Notes: generated from the letters alone by a model not told the origin. 64,000 bases of DNA from Microbacterium sp. p3-SID336 (GCF_025143365.1 NZ_JALXPE010000006.1:1-64000), one strand, 5' to 3'; shown: positions 33,796 to 45,235, counted from the stretch's first letter. Numbers and translations are program-made.

Positions 33796-33864
33796 CACCG
33801 ACCGCCGGGTCCGCCGTGCCGGCAGGGTCGGCCGTGCCCGCAGGCCGCCGGGGGCCCGGGTGGG

Positions 33865-35175
33865 TCAGCGTCGCCCCATCCCGCAGTAGGTCCATCCCGC
33901 CGCCCGCCATGCCGCCGCGTCGAGGCAGTTGCGGCCGTCCACCACGACGCGGCCGCGGACGAGGGACGCGGCGTGCGCGGGGGAGAGCTCTCGGCGGTAC
34001 TCGTCCCACTCGGTCACGACGACCACGGCGTCCGCATCCCGGAGGGCCTCGTCCCGCGAGGGCTCGTAGCCCAGCTGCGGGTGCAGCGCCCTGGCGTTGT
34101 CGAGCGCGGCAGGGTCGGTCACCACCACGTCGGCACCGAGTCCGCGCAACCGCACCGCGACCTCGAGTGCCGGGGAGTCGCGCACGTCGTCGCTGAAGGG
34201 CTTGAACGCGGCTCCGAGCACCGCGATCCTGCGCCCGAACACGAGCCCGTCCAGCGCCTCCACGACGAGCCGCACCGCATGCTCGCGCCGGCGCAGGTTG
34301 ATCGCGTCGACCTCGTGCAGGAACCCCACCGCCGCCCCGCGCCCGAGCTCTTCCGCGCGCGCGGCGAACGCCCGGATGTCCTTCGGCAGGCACCCGCCCC
34401 CGAACCCGATCCCGGAGCCCAGGTAGCGGTGGCCGATGCGGGTGTCGTGCCCGAGCGCCTCGGCGAGCAGCGTGATGTCGGCGTCTGCGGCGTCCGCCAC
34501 CTCGGCCATGGCGTTGATGAAGGAGATCTTGGTGGCGAGGAACGCGTTGGCCGCACCCTTCACGAGCTCCGCCGTGGCGAGGTCCGTGACGAGGAAGGGG
34601 ATACCCGCGTCCACGGCTGAGCGGTACACCTCCCGGAGCACGTCGACTGCGCGCTCGCCGCGTGCTCCGGCCGCAGCGCCCACCACGATGCGGTCGGGGG
34701 TCAGGGTGTCGTGCACCGCCCACCCTTCGCGCAGGAACTCGGGGTTCCAGACGAGGGCGGCTCCGGTGTCGGCGACGCGCGCGGCGAGCCGGGCCGCGGT
34801 GCCGACCGGGACGGTGGACTTGCCGGCGAGCACGTCGCCGGGTCGCAGGTGGGGGCGCAGCGCGTCGACCGCGGCCTCGACGAACCGGAGGTCGGCCGCG
34901 TGGCCCCCCGGCAGCTGCGGAGTGCCGACGGCGAGGAAGTGCACGCGGGCGCCGGCGGCGTCGCCCGGTCGCGTCCCGAACCGGAGCCGCCCTGATTCGA
35001 TGCCGGCCCGCAGGAGCTCCTCGAGCCGCGGCTCGAAGAAGGGGGCGGATCCCGCGGCGAGGGCGGCCACTCTGCCCTCGTCGACGTCGATCCCGATCAC
35101 GTCGTGCCCGAGCGACGCCATGGCCGCGGCGTGGACGGCACCGAGGTAGCCGCATCCGATCACTGACATGCGCAT
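33865..35175 (-). CDS. UDP-glucose 6-dehydrogenase family protein
   Basis: Oxidises a UDP-sugar to the uronic acid using NAD. The 436-residue protein has the Rossmann start VIGCGYLGAVHAAAMASLGH, VGTPQLPGG, and the catalytic-cysteine motif GFGGGCLPKD; the central helix and C-terminal domain are complete (GAAFKPFSDDVRDSPAL). UDP-glucose is the usual substrate, but mannuronate-type relatives exist. ATG codons at 35175 and 35169 are both possible. It is convergent with the glycosyltransferase-hydrolase fusion. Confidence 0.9.
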   Translation of the reverse strand: MRMSVIGCGYLGAVHAAAMASLGHDVIGIDVDEGRVAALAAGSAPFFEPRLEELLRAGIESGRLRFGTRPGDAAGARVHFLAVGTPQLPGGHAADLRFVEAAVDALRPHLRPGDVLAGKSTVPVGTAARLAARVADTGAALVWNPEFLREGWAVHDTLTPDRIVVGAAAGARGERAVDVLREVYRSAVDAGIPFLVTDLATAELVKGAANAFLATKISFINAMAEVADAADADITLLAEALGHDTRIGHRYLGSGIGFGGGCLPKDIRAFAARAEELGRGAAVGFLHEVDAINLRRREHAVRLVVEALDGLVFGRRIAVLGAAFKPFSDDVRDSPALEVAVRLRGLGADVVVTDPAALDNARALHPQLGYEPSRDEALRDADAVVVVTEWDEYRRELSPAHAASLVRGRVVVDGRNCLDAAAWRAAGWTYCGMGRR

Positions 35176-35290
35176 GGCCACAGCAGAGCGGACGTCGGAC
35201 ACGCACCGGAGACCGTGCGGTGAACGGCCGATGGCCGGCGGATGTCGACCGCGCGGCACGGGCACTCGCGGGAATCCGGGCCGTCGCTGG

Positions 35291-35296
35291 TAGTGT
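35291..35296 (+). promoter_or_regulatory. -10-like box for pnp
   Basis: TAGTGT in a context (CTGGTAG) like the rpsO promoter, giving a leader of about 240 bases that would contain the structured RNA below. Confidence 0.5.
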
Positions 35297-35360
35297 GGGC
35301 GAGGGTGGCTCCGGTCATCCGCACAACTTCATATCGACTCATGGAGCGATCGGCGGGAGA

Positions 35361-35425
35361 GCTGGTCCCCTGTGGTGGGTTCCTCGGCAGCAGCGGCGCC
35401 GGGTGGCTTTCTACTGGTGGCCAGC
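35361..35425 (+). ncRNA. probable Actino-pnp leader RNA
   Basis: A long hairpin in the pnp leader: GCTGGTC (35361-35367) pairs with GGCCAGC (35419-35425), and inside it 35383-35388 pairs with 35398-35403. Actino-pnp is an established actinobacterial structured RNA found in leaders of exoribonuclease genes. Position and size fit, but I matched the structure by eye only. Confidence 0.6.
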
Positions 35426-35539
35426 GCAGGCGACGTCCGCGGGATTGCCCGCGCGCCCATATCCGGTCCGTCCGCTCCTTCATGAACACGCTCGCGCATC
35501 ACACGGATCCGCGAGCTTAAACAAAGAAGGAGAGACCTC

Positions 35540-37816
<2,277 letters not shown>

Positions 37817-37828
37817 CTCCCGGACCGA

Positions 37829-37870
37829 ACGACGCCCGGGCCCTTCCCGCTGGAGGGGTCCGGGCGTCGT
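37829..37870 (+). terminator. terminator after pnp
   Basis: A 19-bp stem (37829-37847 with 37852-37870, two G-U pairs) with a 4-base loop. Confidence 0.85.
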
Positions 37871-38031
37871 CGTCCCATCCGTGACCAAACCGTTATCAGA
37901 AGTTCTCGCGCCGTTCCCCGGATTGGTCAAGTCCTTCGCGCCCGTCGCATACCCTCGAAGTACACGCACCGGGGGGTGCTGTCAAGCAGCGAAGCAGGTC
38001 GGGACGCACCGATCCATGCGGGGGTGAGAAG

Positions 38032-39060
38032 ATGCGGTTGTTCAGCGTAGGCGCAGGACCAGCCGCCGATCGCGCCCCGGAGGAGCACGCAGAGCATCCC
38101 TCCGCTCCCATCCCGATCGTCGGCCCCGGCGTCGGCGAGGCGATCCGGGTGCCCCTGGGTGAGACGGGGTTCGAGACGTTCCCGCTCATGCTGGGTGCGG
38201 CGGAGTTCGGCTGGAACGTCGACCTCGAGACCAGCCACGGCATCCTCGACCGCTACGTTGAGTTCGGCGGCAACGCGATCCACACGGCAGACGGGTACTC
38301 GGGCGGGCGCAGCGAGCACATCATCGGCCAGTGGCTGCGCTCTCGCGATCAGCGGGACCGCGCCGTGCTCAGCGTCCGCATCGGCGCGCACGCCGACAAC
38401 CCCGGCCTCGGCTCCGTGAATCTCGTGCGCGCGGTCGAGGGCTCCCTCACACGTCTCGGCGTCGAGCGCATCGACGTGCTCTACCTCGACGCCACGATCG
38501 ACGCCACCACCAACCTGGAAGACACCCTGGCGACCGTGGAGTGGCTCGTCGAGGCGGGCAAGATCGGAGCGGTCGGCTCCTACGGCTTCGTGCCCGAGCG
38601 TCTCGTGGAGGCACGTATCCTGGCGTCCGCCGGCTACCCGCGGATCACGGTGATCGACACGCCGTACAACCTCGTGCGGCGGCAGCCCTTCGAAGGCGAC
38701 CTCCGGCTGGTCGCCGGTGCGCAGAACCTCGCGGTGACGCCGTCGCACGCGCTGGAGCACGGCTTCCTCTCGGGCCGGCACCGCAGCAAGTCGCTCACCT
38801 CGCTCGGGGTGCGCGGCGAGCAGCTGCGCGGGCAGATCAACCGCCGCGGCATCAAGGTGCTGCGTGCGCTGGATCAGGTGGCGGAGGAGCTCGGGGTCCC
38901 GGTCGCCGCGGTGTCCATCGCCTGGCTGCTGGCCCAGCGCACGATCGCCGCGCCCATCGTGAACACGTTCGCGGAGGATCACGTGGACGAGCTCATGCAG
39001 GGGGCCGGAGTCTCCCTGTCGCGCAGCCAGGTGGCCGAGCTCACCCGCGCGGGGAACTGA
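38032..39060 (+). CDS. aldo/keto reductase-like protein with degenerate catalytic tetrad
   Basis: A 342-residue AKR barrel by sequence: the IHTADGYSGGRSEHIIG segment and the EAGKIGAVGSYGF strand match the family. The tetrad is altered, however. The aspartate five residues before the tyrosine is His 84, the lysine is Arg 116 (VLSVRIG), and the histidine is Asp 153 (VLYLDATID); only Tyr 89 remains. The protein may be a binding or regulatory AKR fold rather than a reductase. A TACCCT box at 37950-37955 gives a leader of about 75 bases. Confidence 0.82.
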   Translation: MRLFSVGAGPAADRAPEEHAEHPSAPIPIVGPGVGEAIRVPLGETGFETFPLMLGAAEFGWNVDLETSHGILDRYVEFGGNAIHTADGYSGGRSEHIIGQWLRSRDQRDRAVLSVRIGAHADNPGLGSVNLVRAVEGSLTRLGVERIDVLYLDATIDATTNLEDTLATVEWLVEAGKIGAVGSYGFVPERLVEARILASAGYPRITVIDTPYNLVRRQPFEGDLRLVAGAQNLAVTPSHALEHGFLSGRHRSKSLTSLGVRGEQLRGQINRRGIKVLRALDQVAEELGVPVAAVSIAWLLAQRTIAAPIVNTFAEDHVDELMQGAGVSLSRSQVAELTRAGN

Positions 39061-39134
39061 GCTTCCCGCCACCCGTGACATAGGGTGGAGGAGAGGTCCG
39101 GCGGGATGCTGGCGATGAGGCGAGCGAGCGAGTT

Positions 39135-39737
39135 GTGACGCATTACATATATCTGGTCAGACACGGTGAACATCAGGATGCCGAGCACGGTCTCGCCGAC
39201 GGACCCCTGTCGCCGCGTGGACAGCGGCAGGCCGAGCTGATCGCCGACCGGCTGTCGGGGCTCCCTCTCGACGCCGTCTGGCATTCCCCGCTGCTGCGCG
39301 CCAACGAGACCGCGCGCGCGATCGCCGGACGGCTGCCCTCCGTCGACCCTGAGCCGACCGCTCTGCTGTTCGACTGCGTTCCGACCGGGATGACCGAGGA
39401 GACGCCTGCCGTGTTCGAGCCGTTCTTCGGCTCGGTGACCGAGGCGGAGATCGAGGCCGGGCGGGCGCAGATGTCCGACGCGGTGAACGAGTTCCTGGTG
39501 CGCAAGACCGGCGAGGTGCATGAGGTGCTCATCACCCACAACTTCGTGATCTCCTGGTTCGTCCGCGAGGTGCTGGCCGCGCCCGAGTGGCGCTGGATGA
39601 CGCTGAACCAGTCGCACTGCGGCCTGACGGTGATCGCACAGAAGCAGGGGCGTCCGTGGACGCTGCTGACCCACAACGACACCGGTCACCTGCCGGTGGA
39701 GCTGCGGACCGGCATCCCGGACGCGCTCCTCGTCTGA
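39135..39737 (+). CDS. histidine phosphatase-family protein
   Basis: A 200-residue phosphoglycerate mutase-like phosphatase. The catalytic histidine is in LVRHGEH at about residue 10; the second histidine is in LITHNFVI; arginines near SPLLRANETA complete the phosphate pocket. It is not a glycolytic mutase by length. The substrate is unknown. A TAGGGT box at 39081-39086 lies 48 bases before the GTG start. Confidence 0.85.
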   Translation: MTHYIYLVRHGEHQDAEHGLADGPLSPRGQRQAELIADRLSGLPLDAVWHSPLLRANETARAIAGRLPSVDPEPTALLFDCVPTGMTEETPAVFEPFFGSVTEAEIEAGRAQMSDAVNEFLVRKTGEVHEVLITHNFVISWFVREVLAAPEWRWMTLNQSHCGLTVIAQKQGRPWTLLTHNDTGHLPVELRTGIPDALLV

Positions 39738-39789
39738 TCGGCTCAGCGCGCCGCGGCCGCCCCGCGATGCCCGGAAATAGACTGGACGC

Positions 39790-40530
39790 ATGACCACGCA
39801 GGTAGCCCTCGTCGGCGGGACCGGAAAGCTCGGAACGATCATCGGCGCGGTGATCGCGGAGCTGGAGGGCTTCGAGGTGAGCCGCGTGCTGACGTCCTCG
39901 AGCGATCTGTCCGACCTCCGGGGCGCCGACCTCGTCGTGGACGCTTCGACGCCCCAGGTCAGCATCGATGTGGTGCGCACGGCGGTCGAGCACGGCGTGA
40001 ACGTGCTGGTGGCCACGTCCGGCTGGTCGGCGGAGCGCATCGCGCTCGTGCGACCGCTCGTGGATGCCGCGGAGACCGGCGCGGTGTTCATCCCCAACTT
40101 CTCGCTGGGATCGGTGCTGGGTTCTGCTCTGGCCGCAGCCGCAGCGCCGTTCTTCGGCTCCGCTGAGATCATCGAGGCGCACCGCGAGACCAAGATCGAT
40201 TCCCCGAGCGGCACGGCGGTGCGCACCGCGGAGCTGATCGCGGCTGCCCGCGCCGAACAGGGCCCGGTGAGCGCTCCGCACGCGGATCAGCGTGCCAGGG
40301 GCCAGCAGGTCGGCAGCGTGCCGATCCATTCGCTGCGGCGCCCCGGGGTGGTCGCCAAGCAGGAGGTGATCCTGTCGGGACCGGGGGAGTCGCTGACCTT
40401 CACGCACGACACGACCGATCCCGCGCTGGCCTACGCTCCGGGGATCCGCCTTGCCGTGCCGTACGCGCTGTCCGCGCGCGGCGTGGTCGTCGGGCTGGAG
40501 AACATGATCGACATCGGTCTGCGCTCGTGA
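39790..40530 (+). CDS. dapB: 4-hydroxy-tetrahydrodipicolinate reductase
   Basis: The second dedicated step of lysine and diaminopimelate synthesis. The 246-residue protein has the nucleotide loop VGGTGKLG and the catalytic segment EAHRETKIDSPSGTA. The first histidine and the lysine of the family HHxxK motif are kept, but the second histidine is arginine. The ATG stands 6 bases after TAGACT (39778-39783). The stop overlaps the next gene. Confidence 0.93.
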   Translation: MTTQVALVGGTGKLGTIIGAVIAELEGFEVSRVLTSSSDLSDLRGADLVVDASTPQVSIDVVRTAVEHGVNVLVATSGWSAERIALVRPLVDAAETGAVFIPNFSLGSVLGSALAAAAAPFFGSAEIIEAHRETKIDSPSGTAVRTAELIAAARAEQGPVSAPHADQRARGQQVGSVPIHSLRRPGVVAKQEVILSGPGESLTFTHDTTDPALAYAPGIRLAVPYALSARGVVVGLENMIDIGLRS

Positions 40531-40964
40531 TGTCGCGCATCGGCGTCGGCCTGATGGCCGCGGCGCTGCTCGTCTACCTGGCGGTGGCCGTGTGGCTGGC
40601 CGTGATGTTCCTGTCGGTCGGCACTCCGGTGTCCATCGGCATGGGGATCACGCTTCTCGTTCTCGCGCCGGTGGGGGCCTGGGCCCTCGTCAGGGAGATG
40701 CTGTTCGGCTTCGGCGCCGATCGCCTCGGGAGGATCCTCGACGCCGAGGGCGGCATGCCGCCGGTCGAGACGGAGCTCACGCCCAGCGGCCGCCTGGCGC
40801 GCGCTGACGCCGATGCCCTCGTCGCGCGGTACACGGCCGCCGCGGAGGAGGCGCCGGCGGACTGGCGTGCGCGCTACCGCCTCGGCGTCGTCCTCGACGC
40901 GGCGGGGCGCCGCAAGGACGCCAGAGCGAGCATTCGCGAGGCCATCCGGCTGTCCAGGGCCTGA
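40530..40964 (+). CDS. two-helix membrane protein with TPR-like tail
   Basis: A 144-residue protein with two membrane helices (about 5-30 and 35-55) and a soluble tail whose last 45 residues (ADWRARYRLGVVLDAAGRRK) resemble a single tetratricopeptide repeat. The ATG overlaps the dapB stop by TGATG; the GTG just before it is an alternative. Coupled to dapB; function unknown. Confidence 0.75.
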   Translation: MSRIGVGLMAAALLVYLAVAVWLAVMFLSVGTPVSIGMGITLLVLAPVGAWALVREMLFGFGADRLGRILDAEGGMPPVETELTPSGRLARADADALVARYTAAAEEAPADWRARYRLGVVLDAAGRRKDARASIREAIRLSRA

Positions 40965-40989
40965 GCGCGGACCCTCGCCCTGCGGGGCT

Positions 40990-41415
40990 TCAGGCGAGCG
41001 TCGCCTCGAGGGTGATGTCGATGCCGGCGAGAGCCTGCGACACGGGGCACCCGGTCTTCGCGCCCTCGGCGAGTTCTTGGAACGCTGCGGGCGTGAGACC
41101 CGGCACGGTCGCGTTGACGTTCAGGTGGCTGCCCGTGATCCCGACGCCGGGCTTGAAGGTGACGGAGGCGCTGGTATCGACGCGCTCGGGCGGGGTGCCG
41201 TTCTCCGCGAGCGCGTGCGACAGCGCCATGCTGAAGCAGGAGGCGTGTGCGGCGGCGATGAGCTCCTCCGGCGTGGTCGTCGTGTCGCTGCCCTCGCTGC
41301 GTGCCTTCCAGTCGAGCGGGAAGGTGCCGAGGTGCGACGACGAGAACGCGACGGTGCCGGAGCCCTCCGTGAGCGATCCGGTCCACGTGGCGGCGGCTTC
41401 ACTGGTGACGGGCAT
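40990..41415 (-). CDS. OsmC/Ohr-family peroxidase
   Basis: A 141-residue thiol peroxidase that reduces organic hydroperoxides. The two reactive cysteines lie in AAAHASCFSMALS and TGCPVSQAL, as in OsmC. The ribosome site GGAGGAACC precedes the ATG. It lies downstream of the thioredoxin-like and DUF4395 genes on the same strand, a likely redox group. Confidence 0.9.
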   Translation of the reverse strand: MPVTSEAAATWTGSLTEGSGTVAFSSSHLGTFPLDWKARSEGSDTTTTPEELIAAAHASCFSMALSHALAENGTPPERVDTSASVTFKPGVGITGSHLNVNATVPGLTPAAFQELAEGAKTGCPVSQALAGIDITLEATLA

Positions 41416-41496
41416 GGTTCCTCCGGTTCTCGCGCTGCGGGGGAGCAGCGTCGCTCGACGTCAGCCTATCGAGCGCCCGCACGCCGGGGAACAGGG

Positions 41497-42078
41497 TCAG
41501 GCCCGGCTCGCCGTGCGGCCCAGCACACCAGCGCGCTGCAGCAGCAGGTACACCTGGCAGCCCAGGCACAGTCCGATCGTCGCGTTGAGGAAGGCGGCGA
41601 GGAACGCGGCTGCCGTCGCCACGGGCAGCGCCCACGGCACTCCGAGCAGGTGGAGCAGCAGACCCGCGCTCACCACGACCAGCCCGACGCCCTGCGCGAA
41701 ACGCGGCGGCCGCGGATCCTCGAGCTCGATGGGTGGCGCCAACCGGGGGCGGATCACGGCACGGAACAGCGCGGCCCACGGCGCCGTGCGCGGCGAGACG
41801 ACGCCCCACAGGAAGAGGGCCGCGATGAGCACGGCGAGAAGGAAACCGGGATCCGCGGCACGCGCCGCGACGGAGGCGCCGGAGACCGCCCACCCTCCGC
41901 CCGGCACGAACGCCGTTCCGGCCACGGGCTGCACCGCGAACCATCCGGCGTCCGCGGACCCGGAGCGCGCGGTGGAGATGCCCGTGAGCGCGAGGAACGT
42001 GGCCACGAGCAGCAGCACGCTGGTGACCGCCGCGGCGAAGCGAGGGCCGCGCGGATCGATGCCGAGGGGTGCGGACAT
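41497..42078 (-). CDS. DUF4395 membrane protein
   Basis: A 193-residue membrane protein with about four helices and a C-terminal GLCLGCQVYLLLQRAGV carrying a CxxC pair, characteristic of DUF4395. Such proteins often pair with thioredoxin-like proteins, as here (20 bases downstream of one). It may act as a membrane redox partner. The start follows AGGAGGCACC. Confidence 0.82.
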   Translation of the reverse strand: MSAPLGIDPRGPRFAAAVTSVLLLVATFLALTGISTARSGSADAGWFAVQPVAGTAFVPGGGWAVSGASVAARAADPGFLLAVLIAALFLWGVVSPRTAPWAALFRAVIRPRLAPPIELEDPRPPRFAQGVGLVVVSAGLLLHLLGVPWALPVATAAAFLAAFLNATIGLCLGCQVYLLLQRAGVLGRTASRA

Positions 42079-42098
42079 GGTGCCTCCTGTGCGCCGGA

Positions 42099-42512
42099 TC
42101 AGACCGCGGCGACGGCTTCGGTGAGGGCGCGCGGCTGCGGCACGCCATGGAAACGGGCATGAATCGCACCGTCGTCTCCGACCACGAGCGTGGTGGGTGT
42201 CTGCAGCACGCGGTACCGCGTCGCGAGGTCGGGGCGGTGCGTGAGGTCGATCTCGACGTGGCGCACGCCCTCGTGCTGCTCGGCGTAGCTGCGCAGCAGG
42301 CGTCGCACCTGCGGGCACTTGGCGCACAGCTCGGTGGTGAACTGCACGAGCGTGACGCGGCCGCCGGGGTGCCAGGTAGCGGCGTCCTGTGGGTCGAAGC
42401 GCAGGGCTCGCCCGGCGCGACGCCGACCCTCGCGGCGCCGCAGCACGACGCCGAGCAGGAGCGCGAACACGAGAAGTGCGAGCGCCGCGGCGAGGGCGAG
42501 GGCGGGCGACAT
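42099..42512 (-). CDS. membrane-anchored thioredoxin-like protein
   Basis: A 137-residue protein: one N-terminal helix (5-25), a basic stop-transfer, then a thioredoxin fold with the CxxC site [10 protein letters not shown] and the cis-proline strand [10 protein letters not shown]. By the positive-inside rule the domain probably faces the cytoplasm. The ATG is 6 bases after TATCCT (minus strand, 42524-42519). First gene of the DUF4395 pair; divergent from thyA. Confidence 0.85.
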   Translation of the reverse strand: MSPALALAAALALLVFALLLGVVLRRREGRRRAGRALRFDPQDAATWHPGGRVTLVQFTTELCAKCPQVRRLLRSYAEQHEGVRHVEIDLTHRPDLATRYRVLQTPTTLVVGDDGAIHARFHGVPQPRALTEAVAAV

Positions 42513-42642
42513 GGGTCGAGGATACGGTCGTGCGACGGAAGACGGCGCGGATGTGTCGGACCATGACGTCCCGGTGTGCGGACGCGTCCGCCGACGGCGC
42601 GGAACAGCCCCGGTCGGCGGAGCGACGGGTATCCTGACTCAC

Positions 42643-43452
42643 ATGAGCGCCCCCGTCCCGACTCCGTACGAAGACCTGCTCCGAGACGTGCTGGAGAACG
42701 GCACGCACAAGAGCGATCGCACCGGCACAGGGACCACCAGTGTCTTCGGCAGGCAGCTGCGCTTCGACCTCTCGCAGGGCTTCCCCCTGATCACCACGAA
42801 GCGGGTCCACTTCAAGTCGATCGCCTACGAGCTGCTGTGGTTCCTCCGCGGCGACTCGAACGTGCGGTGGCTGCAGGAGCACGGGGTGACGATCTGGGAC
42901 GAGTGGGCGGACGACGAGGGCGATCTCGGCCCGGTCTACGGCGTGCAGTGGCGCTCGTGGCCCACGCCCGAGGGCGGAAGCATCGACCAGCTGACCGAGG
43001 TGATCGAGCAGATCCGGCGCTCCCCGGACTCGCGGCGGCTGATCGTCTCGGCATGGAACCCTGCCGCGATCCCGGAGATGGCGCTGGCGCCGTGCCATGC
43101 TCTGTTCCAGTTCTACGTGGCCGACGGCAAGCTCTCCTGCCAGCTCTATCAGCGCAGCGCCGACATGTTCCTCGGCGTCCCGTTCAACATCGCCTCCTAC
43201 GCCCTGCTGACGCTGATGATCGCGCAGCAGGTGGGACTCGAACCGGGTGACTTCGTCTGGACCGGCGGCGACTGCCACGTCTACGACAATCATGTCGACC
43301 AGGTGCGCGAACAGCTGAGCCGGGAGCCGTTCCCGTATCCCACGCTGCGCTTCGCGCGCACACCCGCGTCGATCTTCGACTACCGATTCGAGGACTTCGT
43401 CGTGGAGGACTATCAGCACCACGCCCCGATCCGGGCGGCGGTGGCGGTATGA
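42643..43452 (+). CDS. thyA: thymidylate synthase
   Basis: Methylates dUMP to dTMP using methylenetetrahydrofolate. 269 residues, with the catalytic Cys 151 in [12 protein letters not shown] and the folate- and dUMP-binding segments ([24 protein letters not shown]) intact. The ATG is 7 bases after TATCCT (42630-42635), probably leaderless. It overlaps the dihydrofolate reductase gene by ATGA, which recycles its product. Confidence 0.97.
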   Translation: MSAPVPTPYEDLLRDVLENGTHKSDRTGTGTTSVFGRQLRFDLSQGFPLITTKRVHFKSIAYELLWFLRGDSNVRWLQEHGVTIWDEWADDEGDLGPVYGVQWRSWPTPEGGSIDQLTEVIEQIRRSPDSRRLIVSAWNPAAIPEMALAPCHALFQFYVADGKLSCQLYQRSADMFLGVPFNIASYALLTLMIAQQVGLEPGDFVWTGGDCHVYDNHVDQVREQLSREPFPYPTLRFARTPASIFDYRFEDFVVEDYQHHAPIRAAVAV

Positions 43453-43925
43453 CCTGGGTGGGGCTCGTCTGGGCCGAGGCTGCGGGCGGCGTGATCGGCG
43501 CCGAGGGCGGGATGCCGTGGCACGTGCCGGAAGACCTCGCGCACTTCAGGCAGGTCACGCTGGGCGCCCCCGTGGTGATGGGACGCAAGACCTGGGACTC
43601 GCTGCCAGATCGCTTCCGTCCGCTGGAGGGCCGCGAGAACCTCGTCGTCACTCGGCAGCAGGATTGGGCGGCCGACGGCGCACGCCGGGTGGCCACGGTC
43701 GCCGAGGCGGTGCGCGGCCGGGACAGGGTATGGATCATCGGCGGCGCCGAGATCTTCCGGCAGGTCATCGGCAGCGCGGATCGCCTGGAGGTGACCGAGA
43801 TCGACCTGGAGGTCGACGGAGACACGTTCGCCCCGCCCAAGACCGGGTGGCGGCTCGTCGACGAGGGGGAGTGGCAGACGTCCCGCACCGGCGTGCGGTA
43901 CCGCTTCCTGGGATACGAGCGCTGA
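43449..43925 (+). CDS. folA: dihydrofolate reductase
   Basis: Reduces dihydrofolate made by ThyA. 158 residues: [29 protein letters not shown] and [12 protein letters not shown] are all present. Translationally coupled to thyA on one side and to the SDR gene on the other (TGATG). Confidence 0.96.
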   Translation: MTWVGLVWAEAAGGVIGAEGGMPWHVPEDLAHFRQVTLGAPVVMGRKTWDSLPDRFRPLEGRENLVVTRQQDWAADGARRVATVAEAVRGRDRVWIIGGAEIFRQVIGSADRLEVTEIDLEVDGDTFAPPKTGWRLVDEGEWQTSRTGVRYRFLGYER

Positions 43926-44686
43926 TGCCTACCGCACTCATCACGGGAGCGAGCGCCGGACTGGGCGCGGAGTTCGCGCGTCAGCTGGCTCGGCGCCGCG
44001 CCGATCTGATCCTGGTCGCGCGTTCGCGGGACGTGCTGGAGGAGCTCGCCGAGGAGATCCGCACGGAGCACGGGGTCGCCGTGGAGGTCCTGGTCGCCGA
44101 TCTCGCGGAGGAGGCGGACGTCGAGAGGGTCGCGACGCGGCTGCGCGATGCGGGTGATCCGGTGGACCTGCTCGTGAACAACGCGGGATTCGGGCTGCCG
44201 CTCCACTTCGCCGACAACGACATCGACGACGAGGTGCGCCATCTGCGTGTGCACGTCGAAGCCTCGATGCGGCTCATGCACGCCGCACTGCAGACCATGC
44301 GCGGGCGCGGCGGTCGGATCATCAATGTCGCCTCGGTCGCCGGATTCATCTCCCGGTCGACCTACTCCGCGTGCAAGGCGTGGCTGATCGGTTTCAGCCG
44401 CTGGGCGAACGCGGAGTACGCGCGGGATCGGGTCACCGTGACGGCGCTGTGTCCCGGCTTCACGCACACCTCGTTCCACGAGCGCATGGGCCTGCCGGTG
44501 GGCGAGGAGGGCGTGCCGCCGATCATGTGGCTCCAGGCGCCGGACGTGGTGCGCATCGGCCTGCGGGACGCCGCGCTGGGGAAGGCCGTGTCCGTCCCCT
44601 CGCTCCGCTACAAGGCGATCATCGCTGTGACCGGACTGCTTCCGCGGTCGCTCACGGCCGCGGTCGCCCGCCGCGGGCGCGTCTGA
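43925..44686 (+). CDS. short-chain dehydrogenase/reductase
   Basis: A 253-residue classical SDR: the nucleotide loop TGASAGLG, NNAGFG, catalytic Ser in NVASVAGF, and YSACK. The substrate is unknown. The ATG shares its A with the folA stop, so it is co-translated with thyA-folA; a pteridine-linked role is conceivable but unsupported. Confidence 0.9.
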   Translation: MPTALITGASAGLGAEFARQLARRRADLILVARSRDVLEELAEEIRTEHGVAVEVLVADLAEEADVERVATRLRDAGDPVDLLVNNAGFGLPLHFADNDIDDEVRHLRVHVEASMRLMHAALQTMRGRGGRIINVASVAGFISRSTYSACKAWLIGFSRWANAEYARDRVTVTALCPGFTHTSFHERMGLPVGEEGVPPIMWLQAPDVVRIGLRDAALGKAVSVPSLRYKAIIAVTGLLPRSLTAAVARRGRV

Positions 44687-44698
44687 CGGCGGGCGTCA
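44684..44698. terminator. mini-hairpin holding both stop codons
   Basis: TGACG (44684-44688) pairs with CGTCA (44694-44698). The two arms contain the stop codons of the convergent SDR and NUDIX genes. Short, so weak as a terminator. Confidence 0.35.
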
Positions 44699-45235
44699 CC
44701 GGAAGCGGCCGGTGCGGATCCCGGCGAGCATGAGCGCGGCGATCGTCTCCCCGTCGGTGATCCGGCCGTCGTCGATCAGCTGCAGCACGTCGGCGAACGG
44801 CACCCAGGCGACCGATTCGATGCCCTCTGCGGCGCGGCTGCCCGCCGCATCGTCGACGCGACGCACACCGCGCGCGAGGAAGACGTGCTCGGTGGCCTCG
44901 GCGATACCGTTCAGCGCCTGCATCGTGCCGAGCGGTGTCCAGTCCGCGGCCTCGTGTCCCGTCTCCTCCAGGAACTCGCGGCGCGCGGCCACGAGGGGCT
45001 CCTCGCCGTCGGAGCCGCCGGCGGGGATCTCGATCGACGGACCCGTGGTGTAGCGGTCCAGGGTTACCAGGCAGACCCGGTCGTCGTCGTCCACTGCCAC
45101 GACGAAGACGGCAGGATGCACGATCCGGACGACGCCGTACACCCCTCGTCCGCTCGGGCCCGTGACCTGGTCCTCCCGCACGCTGATCCATCGGTTCTCG
45201 TACGCCACTCGCGACTCGTGCGTGATCCATGCCAT
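44696..45235 (-). CDS. NUDIX hydrolase, ADP-ribose pyrophosphatase-like
   Basis: A 179-residue NUDIX protein. The box reads PAGGSDGEEPLVAARREFLE then ETGHEA: the REFLEETG core is intact, but the stretch between the box glycine and its first glutamate is one residue short of the consensus. The surrounding fold (IEIPAGG, TMQALNGIAEATEHVFLA) suggests the ADP-ribose pyrophosphatase group. The ATG is 6 bases after TAGGCT (minus strand, 45247-45242). Confidence 0.87.
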   Translation of the reverse strand: MAWITHESRVAYENRWISVREDQVTGPSGRGVYGVVRIVHPAVFVVAVDDDDRVCLVTLDRYTTGPSIEIPAGGSDGEEPLVAARREFLEETGHEAADWTPLGTMQALNGIAEATEHVFLARGVRRVDDAAGSRAAEGIESVAWVPFADVLQLIDDGRITDGETIAALMLAGIRTGRFR

